Of a stretch of 9,797 nucleotides of DNA, positions 1 to 6,301 are shown piece by piece (position 1 is the first letter of the stretch; each line of letters starts with the position of its first letter). The position numbers and the translations under genes were made by a program. The stretch is taken from positions 1-9,797 of the forward strand of contig DAOWJG010000155.1 of assembly GCA_030640485.1 (NCBI GenBank), read 5' to 3'. The stretch comes from Dehalococcoidales bacterium. GTDB taxonomy: Bacteria; Chloroflexota; Dehalococcoidia; Dehalococcoidales; UBA5760. Under the pieces are notes generated by a model that had not been told where the DNA came from, made no database searches, and saw nothing but the letters and a program-made list of their open reading frames with translations.

Positions 1-190
1 CATCGGCAGCGTATAGCTTACTCGTCTTCTCCTCATATACCTGACCGGTCTTAAGCCCAGTGCCCATATAATCCAGGAGGGGTACAATCATAAGCCCCCC
101 CAACACCAGAAAAAGCAGCACCAGGATGTAAACATACCCCCCCTGCTCTCTGGCAGTTCTGCGTAGCATTGCCTTTATCATTCCACCCAT
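1..190 (-). CDS. PilX-like pilus-associated membrane protein, N-terminal part (partial)
   Basis: The frame is open from the ATG at 190 to the window edge, giving 63 codons; the C-terminal part lies outside. The fragment has a short basic N-terminus (LRRTAREQGG), one hydrophobic segment at about residues 19-39 (YVYILVLLFLVLGGLMIVPLL), and ends in KLYAAD. A basic stretch, a glycine-glycine pair, a hydrophobic helix and then a Y-A-A-D motif is the layout of PilX/minor-pilin-like proteins encoded with type IV pilus genes. It lacks the usual prepilin glutamate five residues after the glycine, so processing by prepilin peptidase is uncertain. The start at 190 is chosen because GGGAGGTG lies seven bases upstream; ATG codons at 181 and 169 are alternatives. 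It follows the prepilin gene by 17 bp, in the same operon. Two runs of seven G occur in its first 35 codons. The PilX assignment is inference from context and layout. Confidence 0.65.
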   Translation of the reverse strand, partial: MGGMIKAMLRRTAREQGGYVYILVLLFLVLGGLMIVPLLDYMGTGLKTGQVYEEKTSKLYAAD

Positions 191-207
191 TGTATTACAC
201 CTCCCCA

Positions 208-768
208 TCACCAATCAGGCCTCGTGGTAATTTCAATTGTCCTGGTCTCGCTCACTTCCTTGGGAAATCCGGTTATAGCTGCCGTTAGCTCCAAGCTCAG
301 CACGCCAGCGGCATAGCCGCAATTAGTCTTATCTGAGTCGTCATCAATATACCGAGCTACGGCGTTTACTTCATTTTTGGTTTCATCACCTAGAACATCA
401 TAAGCCAGATGCTGCCTCTCTAGCTCACTTGAACCACTACCTGTCAGGGTGTAGGTTACGATATGTTCATATTCGGAACTGGTTTCATCCCACTCAGTCC
501 AGGTTAGGACTAAGGGAAACCCGTCAGGATCGGCCGGTTCCACCTCTTGCGCCATTTGAGCATCACGCACAATATAATGGATAGCGTTCTCCACCTGCTT
601 GACACAGGTCATACGAGCCTTATCCATGGCCTGATAACTGGTAACCTGATAGATGCTTAAGAGTACCCCGCCACCGATGGCACTGCTGATAGCTATCGCC
701 ACAATCATCTCTATCATGGTGAAACCTCTTTGGTTCCTATGTATCAAGCCCAATTTATGCCGCATCAT
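208..768 (-). CDS. Prepilin-like protein with type IV cleavage/methylation motif (PulJ/GspJ-like)
   Basis: This is a 186-residue minor prepilin. The leader ends in RNQRG and is followed by FTMIEM, so prepilin peptidase would cut between G15 and F16 and methylate F16; the conserved glutamate at mature position 5 is E20. A hydrophobic helix runs from about 16 to 42. The rest is a soluble pseudopilin head of about 140 residues containing C55 and C150, which could form a disulfide. Length and the C-terminal strand TIEITTRP fit GspJ/PilW-type minor pseudopilins, but the exact subclass is inference. The start codon overlaps the stop of the preceding prepilin gene by one base (TGATG), which suggests translational coupling; a second ATG follows at 765. 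AAGG lies seven bases upstream of the first ATG. It would be assembled into the filament made by the PilB/PilC homologues of the same operon. Confidence 0.85.
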   Translation of the reverse strand: MMRHKLGLIHRNQRGFTMIEMIVAIAISSAIGGGVLLSIYQVTSYQAMDKARMTCVKQVENAIHYIVRDAQMAQEVEPADPDGFPLVLTWTEWDETSSEYEHIVTYTLTGSGSSELERQHLAYDVLGDETKNEVNAVARYIDDDSDKTNCGYAAGVLSLELTAAITGFPKEVSETRTIEITTRPDW

Positions 769-1154
769 CAGTTTACCTTATAGTCCTCCAGTGTCAGCAC
801 TTCTTTACCATTATGCCTAACGGTTATCGCTATCTTTTGGATACCTTCATCTTCGTCCAAGTAGCCGTCACCGTCCGCATCCAGTCGCTCCGCCATGGGA
901 ACACTAATGCTATAACCATCAGGAATATAGTCAAGCAACTCATACTGCGGTGGATTATTGGTGCTATCATACTCTTGATTTTTCACATACTCCATCTGAG
1001 CTTCGGCAAGGTTGTTGGCCGTCTCTCGCTCATCAGCAATCATGAGTCCTTTGGAGGCAGTAGTCAGGCCACCAAGAAAGCCACCCGCAATTATCCCCAG
1101 CACCGCCAGGGCAATTACTACCTCAATGAAGGTAAAGCCTTTTTCACTTTTCAT
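768..1154 (-). CDS. Prepilin-like protein (GspI/PilV-like) with an EF-hand-type calcium loop
   Basis: A 128-residue minor prepilin. The leader is only six residues (MKSEKG) and is followed by FTFIEV, so cleavage is expected after G6 with E11 as the conserved glutamate. The hydrophobic helix is at about 7-30. The segment ANNLAEAQMEYVKNQEYD (46-63) is typical of GspI/PilV-type proteins, which carry a conserved leucine-alanine-glutamate stretch just after the helix. Residues 92-103 read DADGDGYLDEDE, a perfect match to the 12-residue EF-hand/dockerin calcium loop (acidic residues at 1, 3, 5, 9 and 12, glycine at 6, hydrophobic at 8). GGAG sits five bases upstream of the ATG, and the gene begins 15 bp after the PilC homologue. 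Prepilin identity is secure; the GspI versus PilV subclass and calcium binding are inferred. Confidence 0.87.
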   Translation of the reverse strand: MKSEKGFTFIEVVIALAVLGIIAGGFLGGLTTASKGLMIADERETANNLAEAQMEYVKNQEYDSTNNPPQYELLDYIPDGYSISVPMAERLDADGDGYLDEDEGIQKIAITVRHNGKEVLTLEDYKVN

Positions 1155-1169
1155 CGACTCCAGCCCCTA

Positions 1170-2378
1170 TTAACCAAACTGCCCATAGATAGAATACATA
1201 GCTGAAACCAGGGCTATGGCGATGAAGGCAACTATCCCGCCAATAACTATGGTCATCGCTGGCTGAATAAGTGCCACCGCTGAGCTGGTCTTATCCTCAG
1301 CCTCAGCTTCGTAGGCCTGGGCTACCGTAGCCAGTGTCTTGTCAAGGTTGCCGGTTTCCTCGCCGACGCCGACCATCTGCACCATCAGGGGCAGAAATAG
1401 CCTCCGCCTACTCATAGGTCGGGATAAGCCTTCGCCTCTAATCAACTCTTGCCGAACTTCAGTCAGAGCCTCAGCCATAATCTTATTGGTAGTGCCATAA
1501 ATAACTACCGCCATAATTTCGGGTAACGGTACGCCGACCTTAAATAGCAGCGACATAGTTCGGCAGCAACGAGAAAGCTGATTAAGGAGGTTAATCCGTC
1601 CAAATACGGGTAAACTGAGTTGTAATTTGTGCCACCAAGTCTGGCCGTCCGGGGTTTTGGTATAAGCAAAGATACCGCCAATAATACCCACTATCCCCAG
1701 CACAAGATAGATCCCGTAACGGCTAAACCAATCAGTAAGCCCGATAAGCAACTTCGGCAGTAATGGCAACTCAGTGCCAAATGAAGTGTATAGGGTGGTA
1801 AAAGTGGGCAAAACAAAGGTGACTAGTAGGCCAACTACAACAATGGCAACAATGAAAACGATAATGGGATAGCGCAGGGCATTTTTCACCTTCTTTCCGG
1901 TAGTGGCAGCTCTCTCGATGTGGTCTGCCATCTGCCGCAATACCTCTTCCAGATTACCACCCTGCTCACCAGCCGATATCGCCCGATGATATAATTGAGA
2001 GAAAGCCCGGGGGTGCTTACTTAGCGCCGCTGACAGCGAGCTGCCACCGCGAATGTCAGAGACCACTTCAACAATAACTCTCTTCAGGGTCTGATTTGTT
2101 GTCTGGTTTTGTAATAGCTCTAAAGAAGTAACAATATCAATACCGGATTCAAGTAGTAATGCCAGCTGGCGGGAGAACATTACCATTTCGGCTGGCTTTA
2201 CCCGAGAAAAACGACCGGCTAGCATTCCCTTATCCAAAAAGGGAACAACCTGCTTGAGGCTAAGCACTTGGTAGCCACCGTAACCCAACAGGCCGGCAGC
2301 GGCGTCTTCGTTAGCCGCCGAGAGCTTGCCCTTAACCAATCTTCTATCTTGAGTATAGGCTACATAAGTGTAATCCAT
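1170..2378 (-). CDS. pilC: Type II secretion/type IV pilus inner-membrane platform protein (PilC/GspF family)
   Basis: This 402-residue protein has the usual length and layout of the family: a short N-terminal domain (1-50) and two homologous GspF domains at about 65-190 and 268-390. Each domain carries the family signature, seen as AGEQGGNLEEVL (136-147) and VGEETGNLDKTL (338-349). Hydrophobic segments are at about 170-192, 222-239 and 368-396. It would sit in the cytoplasmic membrane, contact the ATPase encoded just upstream and pass rotation or force to the growing pseudopilus. AGAGGTG, overlapping the TAG stop of the ATPase gene, lies four bases before the ATG at 2378, so the two genes are probably co-translated. 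The family call is firm. Whether the machine is a retractile pilus, a competence pseudopilus or a secretion system cannot be told from this gene. Confidence 0.95.
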   Translation of the reverse strand: MDYTYVAYTQDRRLVKGKLSAANEDAAAGLLGYGGYQVLSLKQVVPFLDKGMLAGRFSRVKPAEMVMFSRQLALLLESGIDIVTSLELLQNQTTNQTLKRVIVEVVSDIRGGSSLSAALSKHPRAFSQLYHRAISAGEQGGNLEEVLRQMADHIERAATTGKKVKNALRYPIIVFIVAIVVVGLLVTFVLPTFTTLYTSFGTELPLLPKLLIGLTDWFSRYGIYLVLGIVGIIGGIFAYTKTPDGQTWWHKLQLSLPVFGRINLLNQLSRCCRTMSLLFKVGVPLPEIMAVVIYGTTNKIMAEALTEVRQELIRGEGLSRPMSRRRLFLPLMVQMVGVGEETGNLDKTLATVAQAYEAEAEDKTSSAVALIQPAMTIVIGGIVAFIAIALVSAMYSIYGQFG

Positions 2379-2387
2379 GTTTCACCT

Positions 2388-4787
2388 CTATTTTGTCTCT
2401 GGTTTAAGGTCGGGAGAGTAGGCGCTACGCAGTACTTCAGCTGGGGTAGTAATACCTGCCTTCACCTTATGCATACCATCATTCATCATAGATTTCATTC
2501 CGTCCTCAGAGGCTTGGGCTCGAATTTCACTGCTATTAGCTCGATTAGTAATGAGGGTTCTTACATTATCACTCATCGCTAGAATCTCAAAGATTCCGGT
2601 CCGACCCAGATAACCAGTATAGGCACAGGTGGCACAACCGGTGCCATACAGGAATTCAGTCTTCTCCTCCCCTATCTCCTTTTCATAAGCCAGCCGTTCT
2701 ATCAGAGGCGCCTCAATAAGGTGGGTGCAATCAGGGCAAATGCGACGTACCATCCGCTGAGCGACGATACCAATAACCGATGAAGCTATCAAGAAGGGCT
2801 CTACACCGAGGTCAATGAGACGGGTGAGCACACCGGCGGCATCGCTAGCATGGATAGAAGTAAGCATGAGATGCCCGGTTAAGGCTGACTGAACGGCTAT
2901 TTGGGTTGTCTCGGCATCACGTATTTCACCGACCATTATTACATCAGGGTCAAGACGAAGTATCGACCGCAGGCCTCGGGCAAAGGTAATGCCAGCTTGA
3001 GGGTTAACCTGAATCTGATTAATATCCCTAAACCGGTACTCGGCTGGGTCTTCAATAGTAACGATGTTCCGTCCCAGGGTATCAAGAGAATTAATGGAAG
3101 CATATAAAGTGGTGGTTTTACCGGCTCCAGTGGGGCCACTAATTAAGATCATGCCATAAGGCACCTTGAGTATACTTTCATACTTTGCCTGGTTATCTGG
3201 CAGGAAACCGAGTTCCGATAACCCCAAAGTGGCCCGGGCTTTGTCGAGAAGTCGCAGTACTGTCATCTCACCCAAGACGGAGGGACTAGTAGCTACTCGA
3301 ATGTCTATTTCCCGTCCTTTGGCTTCGGTAGAGAACTGACCATCTTGAGGACGATGGTGATCGGCGATATTCATGTCAGCCAGGATTTTAATTCGAGAAA
3401 TAATAGCTCGATGTACGGTTAGCGGTAGGGACATCATATCCTGAAGCGTACCATCAATACGGTAGCGCACTCTCAACCGGTCCTCTTCTGGCTCAATGTG
3501 AATGTCAGATGAGTGAGCCCTGACGGCTTCTTCAATAATAAGGTTGAGGGCCTGAGCTAGAGGGGCATCAACCGCCGCATCAATAGCCAGCCTCTCATCA
3601 AGGGCATCAGCCGGGATGGAGATATTGGAAATCTGCTTTTCAATCTCACCGTAGCCTTTGTAATTGAAGTCAATAGCCTCCCTGACTTCCTTAGCACTGG
3701 CGCTTATAGGTTGAATCCTCTTTTTACTCTGGGCAGAGAAAGCCTCCAGGGCAAAGATGTCAGTCGGGTTGGCCATACCTACCTTTAGCGTGTTACCCGA
3801 GATAGTTAAGGGTATGGCATTATACCTTCTCGCCATCACCTCAGGTATCAATTGCAATGCCTCAGGCTGAATCATTTGCCTGAGCTGTTTAGTCTTAGGC
3901 TTGGGAGGGGCTGGCTTGGTTGTTTCTGTGACTGGCTGGGGAGCTGATTTTGTGCCCAACTCAAAGACCCTTATCCGCTGGTGTTGGGCAAATTGCCTTG
4001 CTTCTGGGCTAAGCTCTGGCGCGACAACAATCACTTTATCATCAAGACCAACCTCATAGGCCTTAGTATCAAACAAGGATACCTGCTCCAGACCCACTTC
4101 CTTCTCCCCGCTCAGAAAATCTATACCCAGGCTGCGCCCGGCCCCGTCCAGGTCAACATAGGCCAATATATCAAAACTATACTCAACCCCGGACCGGCTC
4201 TGAACCTTCGCCTTTTCCTCAACCCGGTAGCCCCGGCTTACCAGAGATTCTACCAGCTGCTCTCGTGTCTCAAACCTAAACGGCTCGCCTGCCTTAGCTG
4301 GCTGCATAGGCTTCTGGGTTAATAATGTCGCTATCTTCTCTCCGTCAATGACCTTTATCCGTTGCTTATGAGCCAGCTGTTTTGCCTCCCGACTGATTCC
4401 CGGGATGGCAATAATAATCCGGTCACGAATACCGGTGTCGTAGGCTTTGTTGGCGAAGTTGAAAATAGTGTTCACTTCTGTCTCTCTATCGCCCCCAACC
4501 GCAATGCAGATAGCCATAGTGTAGCTGATAAAACCATCATCCTTTTGCGCCAGCATATCAAAGGTATGACTAATCCCCGACTTCCCCACCAGGGTAGCCC
4601 CTTCGGTTATCTCATAACCCTGATTATGCAGATACTCCCAAATCTGGTCCCTCAACCTCGGATCAACCTCCGATTGCAGCACTTTATCTCCCTCTCCTAA
4701 TGACTCAGATGGAGTATAGTTCGCCAATCGGCGAAGGTCAAATGTATCATCGGTATGTAAAAGCTTCTCTTTTTTCAAGCTAGCCAT
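2388..4787 (-). CDS. pilB: PilB/GspE-family assembly ATPase with duplicated nuclease-fold-like N-terminal extension
   Basis: This 799-residue protein is well over 200 residues longer than a usual PilB/GspE. Residues about 300-378 form the GspE/MshE N-terminal domain, with PEALQLIPEVMARRYNAIPL as its hallmark stretch. The ATPase core follows at about 405-790: Walker A GPTGAGKT (551-558), acidic box VTIEDPAEY (576-584), Walker B DPDVIMVGEIRD (613-624), His box TGHLMLTSIHA (637-647), and a zinc-binding pair CPDC (684-687) and CATC (718-721). It should power filament extension at the inner membrane. Upstream are two copies of a unit at about 42-158 and 170-278. Both contain G-Y-x-(I/V), a G-(I/V)-x-x-x-F-D-(M/I)-L-A motif, and a C-terminal IIIAIPGISREAKQLAHKQR-like strand and helix. 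This resembles Mrr-type PD-(D/E)xK restriction-endonuclease folds, but without the second catalytic motif. The Shine-Dalgarno is weak (TTAAGG next to the ATG). A 79-bp gap separates it from the regulator gene. Confidence 0.94.
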   Translation of the reverse strand: MASLKKEKLLHTDDTFDLRRLANYTPSESLGEGDKVLQSEVDPRLRDQIWEYLHNQGYEITEGATLVGKSGISHTFDMLAQKDDGFISYTMAICIAVGGDRETEVNTIFNFANKAYDTGIRDRIIIAIPGISREAKQLAHKQRIKVIDGEKIATLLTQKPMQPAKAGEPFRFETREQLVESLVSRGYRVEEKAKVQSRSGVEYSFDILAYVDLDGAGRSLGIDFLSGEKEVGLEQVSLFDTKAYEVGLDDKVIVVAPELSPEARQFAQHQRIRVFELGTKSAPQPVTETTKPAPPKPKTKQLRQMIQPEALQLIPEVMARRYNAIPLTISGNTLKVGMANPTDIFALEAFSAQSKKRIQPISASAKEVREAIDFNYKGYGEIEKQISNISIPADALDERLAIDAAVDAPLAQALNLIIEEAVRAHSSDIHIEPEEDRLRVRYRIDGTLQDMMSLPLTVHRAIISRIKILADMNIADHHRPQDGQFSTEAKGREIDIRVATSPSVLGEMTVLRLLDKARATLGLSELGFLPDNQAKYESILKVPYGMILISGPTGAGKTTTLYASINSLDTLGRNIVTIEDPAEYRFRDINQIQVNPQAGITFARGLRSILRLDPDVIMVGEIRDAETTQIAVQSALTGHLMLTSIHASDAAGVLTRLIDLGVEPFLIASSVIGIVAQRMVRRICPDCTHLIEAPLIERLAYEKEIGEEKTEFLYGTGCATCAYTGYLGRTGIFEILAMSDNVRTLITNRANSSEIRAQASEDGMKSMMNDGMHKVKAGITTPAEVLRSAYSPDLKPETK

Positions 4788-4866
4788 CCTTAATCCCAGG
4801 TCACCAGGCTTAAATGTCCGTAAAACTGCCGTTTAAGTTTCATTAAAATCCGACTGGTATATCCCC
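4788..4866 (-). other. 79-bp spacer inside the pilus operon with short repeats
   Basis: This is the longest gap in the operon. It holds a direct repeat CCAGG-TCA-CCAGG (4796-4808, plus strand) and a dyad CTTAAA (4809-4814) with TTTAAG (4832-4837). No good -35/-10 pair and no terminator run was found, so an internal promoter or operator is possible but unsupported. Confidence 0.3.
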
Positions 4867-5550
4867 TCAAACCTTTCCCTCCGTCGAAATCCAACCACTG
4901 CGTATCGCTAGGGCAACAGCATGGGCTCTATCATTAGCATTCAGCTTACGAAGGATAGCACTGACATGACTTTTAATTGTTTGCTCACTAATGCCCAGGA
5001 TATCAGCGATTTGCTTATTGGTGTTGCCTTCGGCAACGTAGTTCAGTATCTGCGTTTCCCGATGAGTAAGCGGGGCGATTACAGTTTCTATAGCCTTTCC
5101 CATTGATGATATATCTTCAAATTGCTCCAGCACACGCCGGGCAATCTTAGGTCTGGTCATAAGGCTATCATTTATGGGATATTCACCCCGAGACGCCCGT
5201 CTTATGGTGCTAATGAGTTCTTGCGCAGCAGTGTTCCTGCTCAGGCAGGCTACAGCCGCCGTCTTAATAACCTCGAAAAGCTCTTCGTCATCGGGGTCAG
5301 GGCTCATCATTATTACTTTTGTATTTGGGTAGTATCGGGCAATTTTTCTCCCCAGTTCCATTCCGCTATGGGCACCGAGAGCCGAGCCCAGCAGGGCAAT
5401 ATTGGGAAGACGAGCCTCAATCATTTCTAACGGGCCGTCAGAGGGATCACAATCCAATATCGTGAAGTCAGATTGTTGAGATAGTGCCTGGCGCACCCCG
5501 GCTCTGAAAAATGCTTCCTCATCAATTATCATCACGGTAATTTTATTCAC
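4867..5550 (-). CDS. NarL/LuxR-type response regulator with degenerate receiver domain
   Basis: The 227-residue product has a receiver-like domain (about 1-120), a linker, and a C-terminal LuxR-type HTH (about 160-221) with the hallmark PLTHRETQILNYVAEG and the recognition helix region GISEQTIKSHVSAILRKL. It should bind DNA and control transcription, most simply of its own pilus operon. The receiver is atypical. The acidic pair is present (D10, E11), but the phospho-acceptor position in the stretch PNIALLGSAL is glycine (G55) instead of aspartate. The conserved lysine is replaced by arginine (R105, in ACLSRN), while the serine after the fourth strand (S83) is kept. Phosphorylation in the normal way therefore looks impossible. 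A GTG at 5565 is in frame but has no ribosome site. GTG at 5550 is preceded by GAGAGGT at a six-base spacing and is preferred. The gene lies about 28 bp downstream of a small HTH gene. Confidence 0.9.
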   Translation of the reverse strand: MNKITVMIIDEEAFFRAGVRQALSQQSDFTILDCDPSDGPLEMIEARLPNIALLGSALGAHSGMELGRKIARYYPNTKVIMMSPDPDDEELFEVIKTAAVACLSRNTAAQELISTIRRASRGEYPINDSLMTRPKIARRVLEQFEDISSMGKAIETVIAPLTHRETQILNYVAEGNTNKQIADILGISEQTIKSHVSAILRKLNANDRAHAVALAIRSGWISTEGKV

Positions 5551-5556
5551 TTGGCT

Positions 5557-5563
5557 ACCTCTC
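5557..5563 (-). promoter_or_regulatory. Ribosome binding site that sets the response-regulator start
   Basis: The minus strand reads GAGAGGT here, six bases before the GTG at 5550. It lies inside the longer open frame that begins with GTG at 5565, which itself has no purine-rich site upstream. This favours the shorter 227-residue product. Confidence 0.6.
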
Positions 5564-5578
5564 ACTTAGCTAATATTT

Positions 5579-5860
5579 TTATATGTTACGGGCAGTTAAT
5601 AGGTTATCGCTATCCTCTCGAGGCTGGTCTAATAAGAAAGGGCTTTCCATTCCCGTATCTAGCTTGACCATCTTTGACTTCTGCGAAAGGAAATTGGCAA
5701 CATCCTCCCGATGAAATCTCCGGTCACCTCGAGAGCCGATACGGTATGTCTTTATTATCCCCTGATTACTCCACCGCCTTATCGTGTTTATATGCACATT
5801 AAGCAAGCGAGCTACGTCACTTGTTGTCAGCATAGGATTAATCTCTTCGTGATTTGCCAT
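5579..5860 (-). CDS. Small MerR/BldC-like helix-turn-helix DNA-binding protein
   Basis: The product is 93 residues. Residues about 11-58 form a winged HTH of the MerR/excisionase (HTH_17) type: LTTSDVARLLNVHINTIRRW is the helix-turn-helix, and GSRGDRRFHREDVANFL is the wing and following helix. There is no effector-binding domain, as in BldC and excisionase-like proteins; the C-terminal 35 residues look disordered. It is the first gene of the pilus operon and lies just ahead of the response regulator, so it is a likely transcription factor for this operon. With no integrase or phage genes nearby, a role in excision is unlikely. The start is decided by the ribosome site: AGGA lies eight bases upstream of ATG 5860 but only two bases from the in-frame GTG at 5866. 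Function beyond DNA binding is inference. Confidence 0.85.
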   Translation of the reverse strand: MANHEEINPMLTTSDVARLLNVHINTIRRWSNQGIIKTYRIGSRGDRRFHREDVANFLSQKSKMVKLDTGMESPFLLDQPREDSDNLLTARNI

Positions 5861-5862
5861 AT

Positions 5863-5872
5863 CCACCTTCCT
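5863..5872 (-). promoter_or_regulatory. Ribosome binding site of the small HTH gene
   Basis: The minus strand reads AGGAAGGTGG. The AGGA core is eight bases from ATG 5860, an optimal distance, and too close to the GTG at 5866 to serve it. Confidence 0.6.
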
Positions 5873-5970
5873 CTCTTAAACTACCTTAAACTTACCTCTC
5901 CCTATTCTGCCTCATTTTACTTCCCAATACAATCACCCAAATGGGCTATCTGGACAGCTAACTAATCCCT

Positions 5971-6022
5971 CAATAGTAATAGGGCAATTAGAGTAGCAAA
6001 AAATCCGGCAATAGTCAATAGT
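5971..6022 (-). repeat. Three direct repeats of ACTATTG around the pilus-operon promoter
   Basis: ACTATTG on the minus strand occurs at 6022-6016, 6015-6009 and 5977-5971. The first two are in tandem and overlap the -35 element of the candidate promoter. The third lies near the expected transcription start. Direct repeats at a promoter are the type of site used by BldC-like proteins, one of which is encoded immediately downstream. This is a candidate operator only. Confidence 0.4.
5990..6018 (-). promoter_or_regulatory. Candidate promoter of the pilus operon
   Basis: On the minus strand, TTGACT (6018-6013) and TACTCT (5995-5990) are separated by 17 bases. The -35 matches five of six consensus bases and the -10 three of six, including the first two and last positions. 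Transcription would start near 5983, leaving a leader of about 120 bases. A second, weaker pair, TTGTAT (5932-5927) and CAGAAT (5909-5904), also with 17-base spacing, is an alternative. Confidence 0.4.
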
Positions 6023-6024
6023 AG

Positions 6025-6076
6025 GGTCAAAAAAAGACCGGTAGCTGAACAGCTATCTTAGGTAGAAGTCGACTAC
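6025..6076. repeat. Cluster of three short inverted repeats
   Basis: Three perfect dyads follow one another: GGTC-A7-GACC (6025-6039), TAGCTG-AA-CAGCTA (6042-6055) and GGTAG-N7-CTACC (6061-6076). They lie directly upstream of the leftward promoter candidate. The middle one, six paired bases with a two-base centre, is the most operator-like. No run of T follows on either strand as a terminator would need. Confidence 0.4.
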
Positions 6077-6136
6077 CATATCTACTGCCTCTGTCCCCAC
6101 CTCGCCACTAAGGTGAAAGGTAATTCTAACGTAATG

Positions 6137-6156
6137 TAAAGGAGAATTGACCTTTA
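6137..6156. repeat. Inverted repeat just upstream of the rightward promoter
   Basis: TAAAGG and CCTTTA form a perfect six-base dyad with an eight-base centre, ending seven bases before the -35 box at 6164. An overlapping dyad AATTCT (6122-6127) and AGAATT (6143-6148) is also perfect. The position suits an activator or repressor site for the gene at 6302. Confidence 0.35.
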
Positions 6157-6163
6157 GTAGTGA

Positions 6164-6192
6164 TTGACAGATGGCGCCAACTGTGCTTATAT
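6164..6192 (+). promoter_or_regulatory. Sigma70-like promoter of the zinc-ribbon gene
   Basis: TTGACA at 6164-6169 is a perfect -35 box. TTATAT at 6187-6192 follows after 17 bases, or TATATT at 6188-6193 after 18. Transcription would start near 6200 and leave a leader of about 100 bases before the GTG at 6302. The leader contains a small stem, GTTGC-TTATA-GCGAC (6243-6257), but no recognisable riboswitch. Confidence 0.7.
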
Positions 6193-6301
6193 TAACAGGC
6201 GTGCGGGGATAACCTGACTGCTCTACAGGGCATTGGTTTAGCGTTGCTTATAGCGACTGCAGCCTAAGCTTAATACTAAATAACACTAGGCCAGGTGTAA
6301 A

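Larger units (their letters stand above)
5861..6301. other. Divergent intergenic region with promoters and operator-like repeats
   Basis: About 440 bp separate the leftward pilus operon from the rightward zinc-ribbon gene. No convincing short gene or RNA gene was found in it. It contains a good rightward promoter (6164-6192), weaker leftward candidates (5990-6018 and 5904-5932), three copies of ACTATTG on the minus strand, and several perfect short inverted repeats between 6025 and 6156. The density of symmetric sequence is consistent with binding sites for the two regulators encoded at the head of the pilus operon, but that link is inference. Confidence 0.6.

Noticed and set aside
813..1205. 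Plus-strand open frame across the prepilin and pilC genes
   Set aside because: It lies opposite two genes with clear prepilin and GspF motifs and has no recognisable domain or ribosome site.
5551..5565. Upstream GTG at 5565 as the response-regulator start
   Set aside because: No purine-rich site precedes it, while GAGAGGT is correctly placed for the GTG at 5550. It remains possible but less likely.
5579..5860. Small HTH protein as a phage or plasmid excisionase
   Set aside because: The HTH type is shared with excisionases, but there is no integrase, attachment-site repeat, tRNA or phage gene nearby, and the gene is embedded at the head of the pilus operon.
6025..6039. GGTC-A7-GACC as a transcription terminator
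   Set aside because: The stem is only four bases, the A run is in the loop, and no T run follows on either strand. There is also no gene ending here to terminate.
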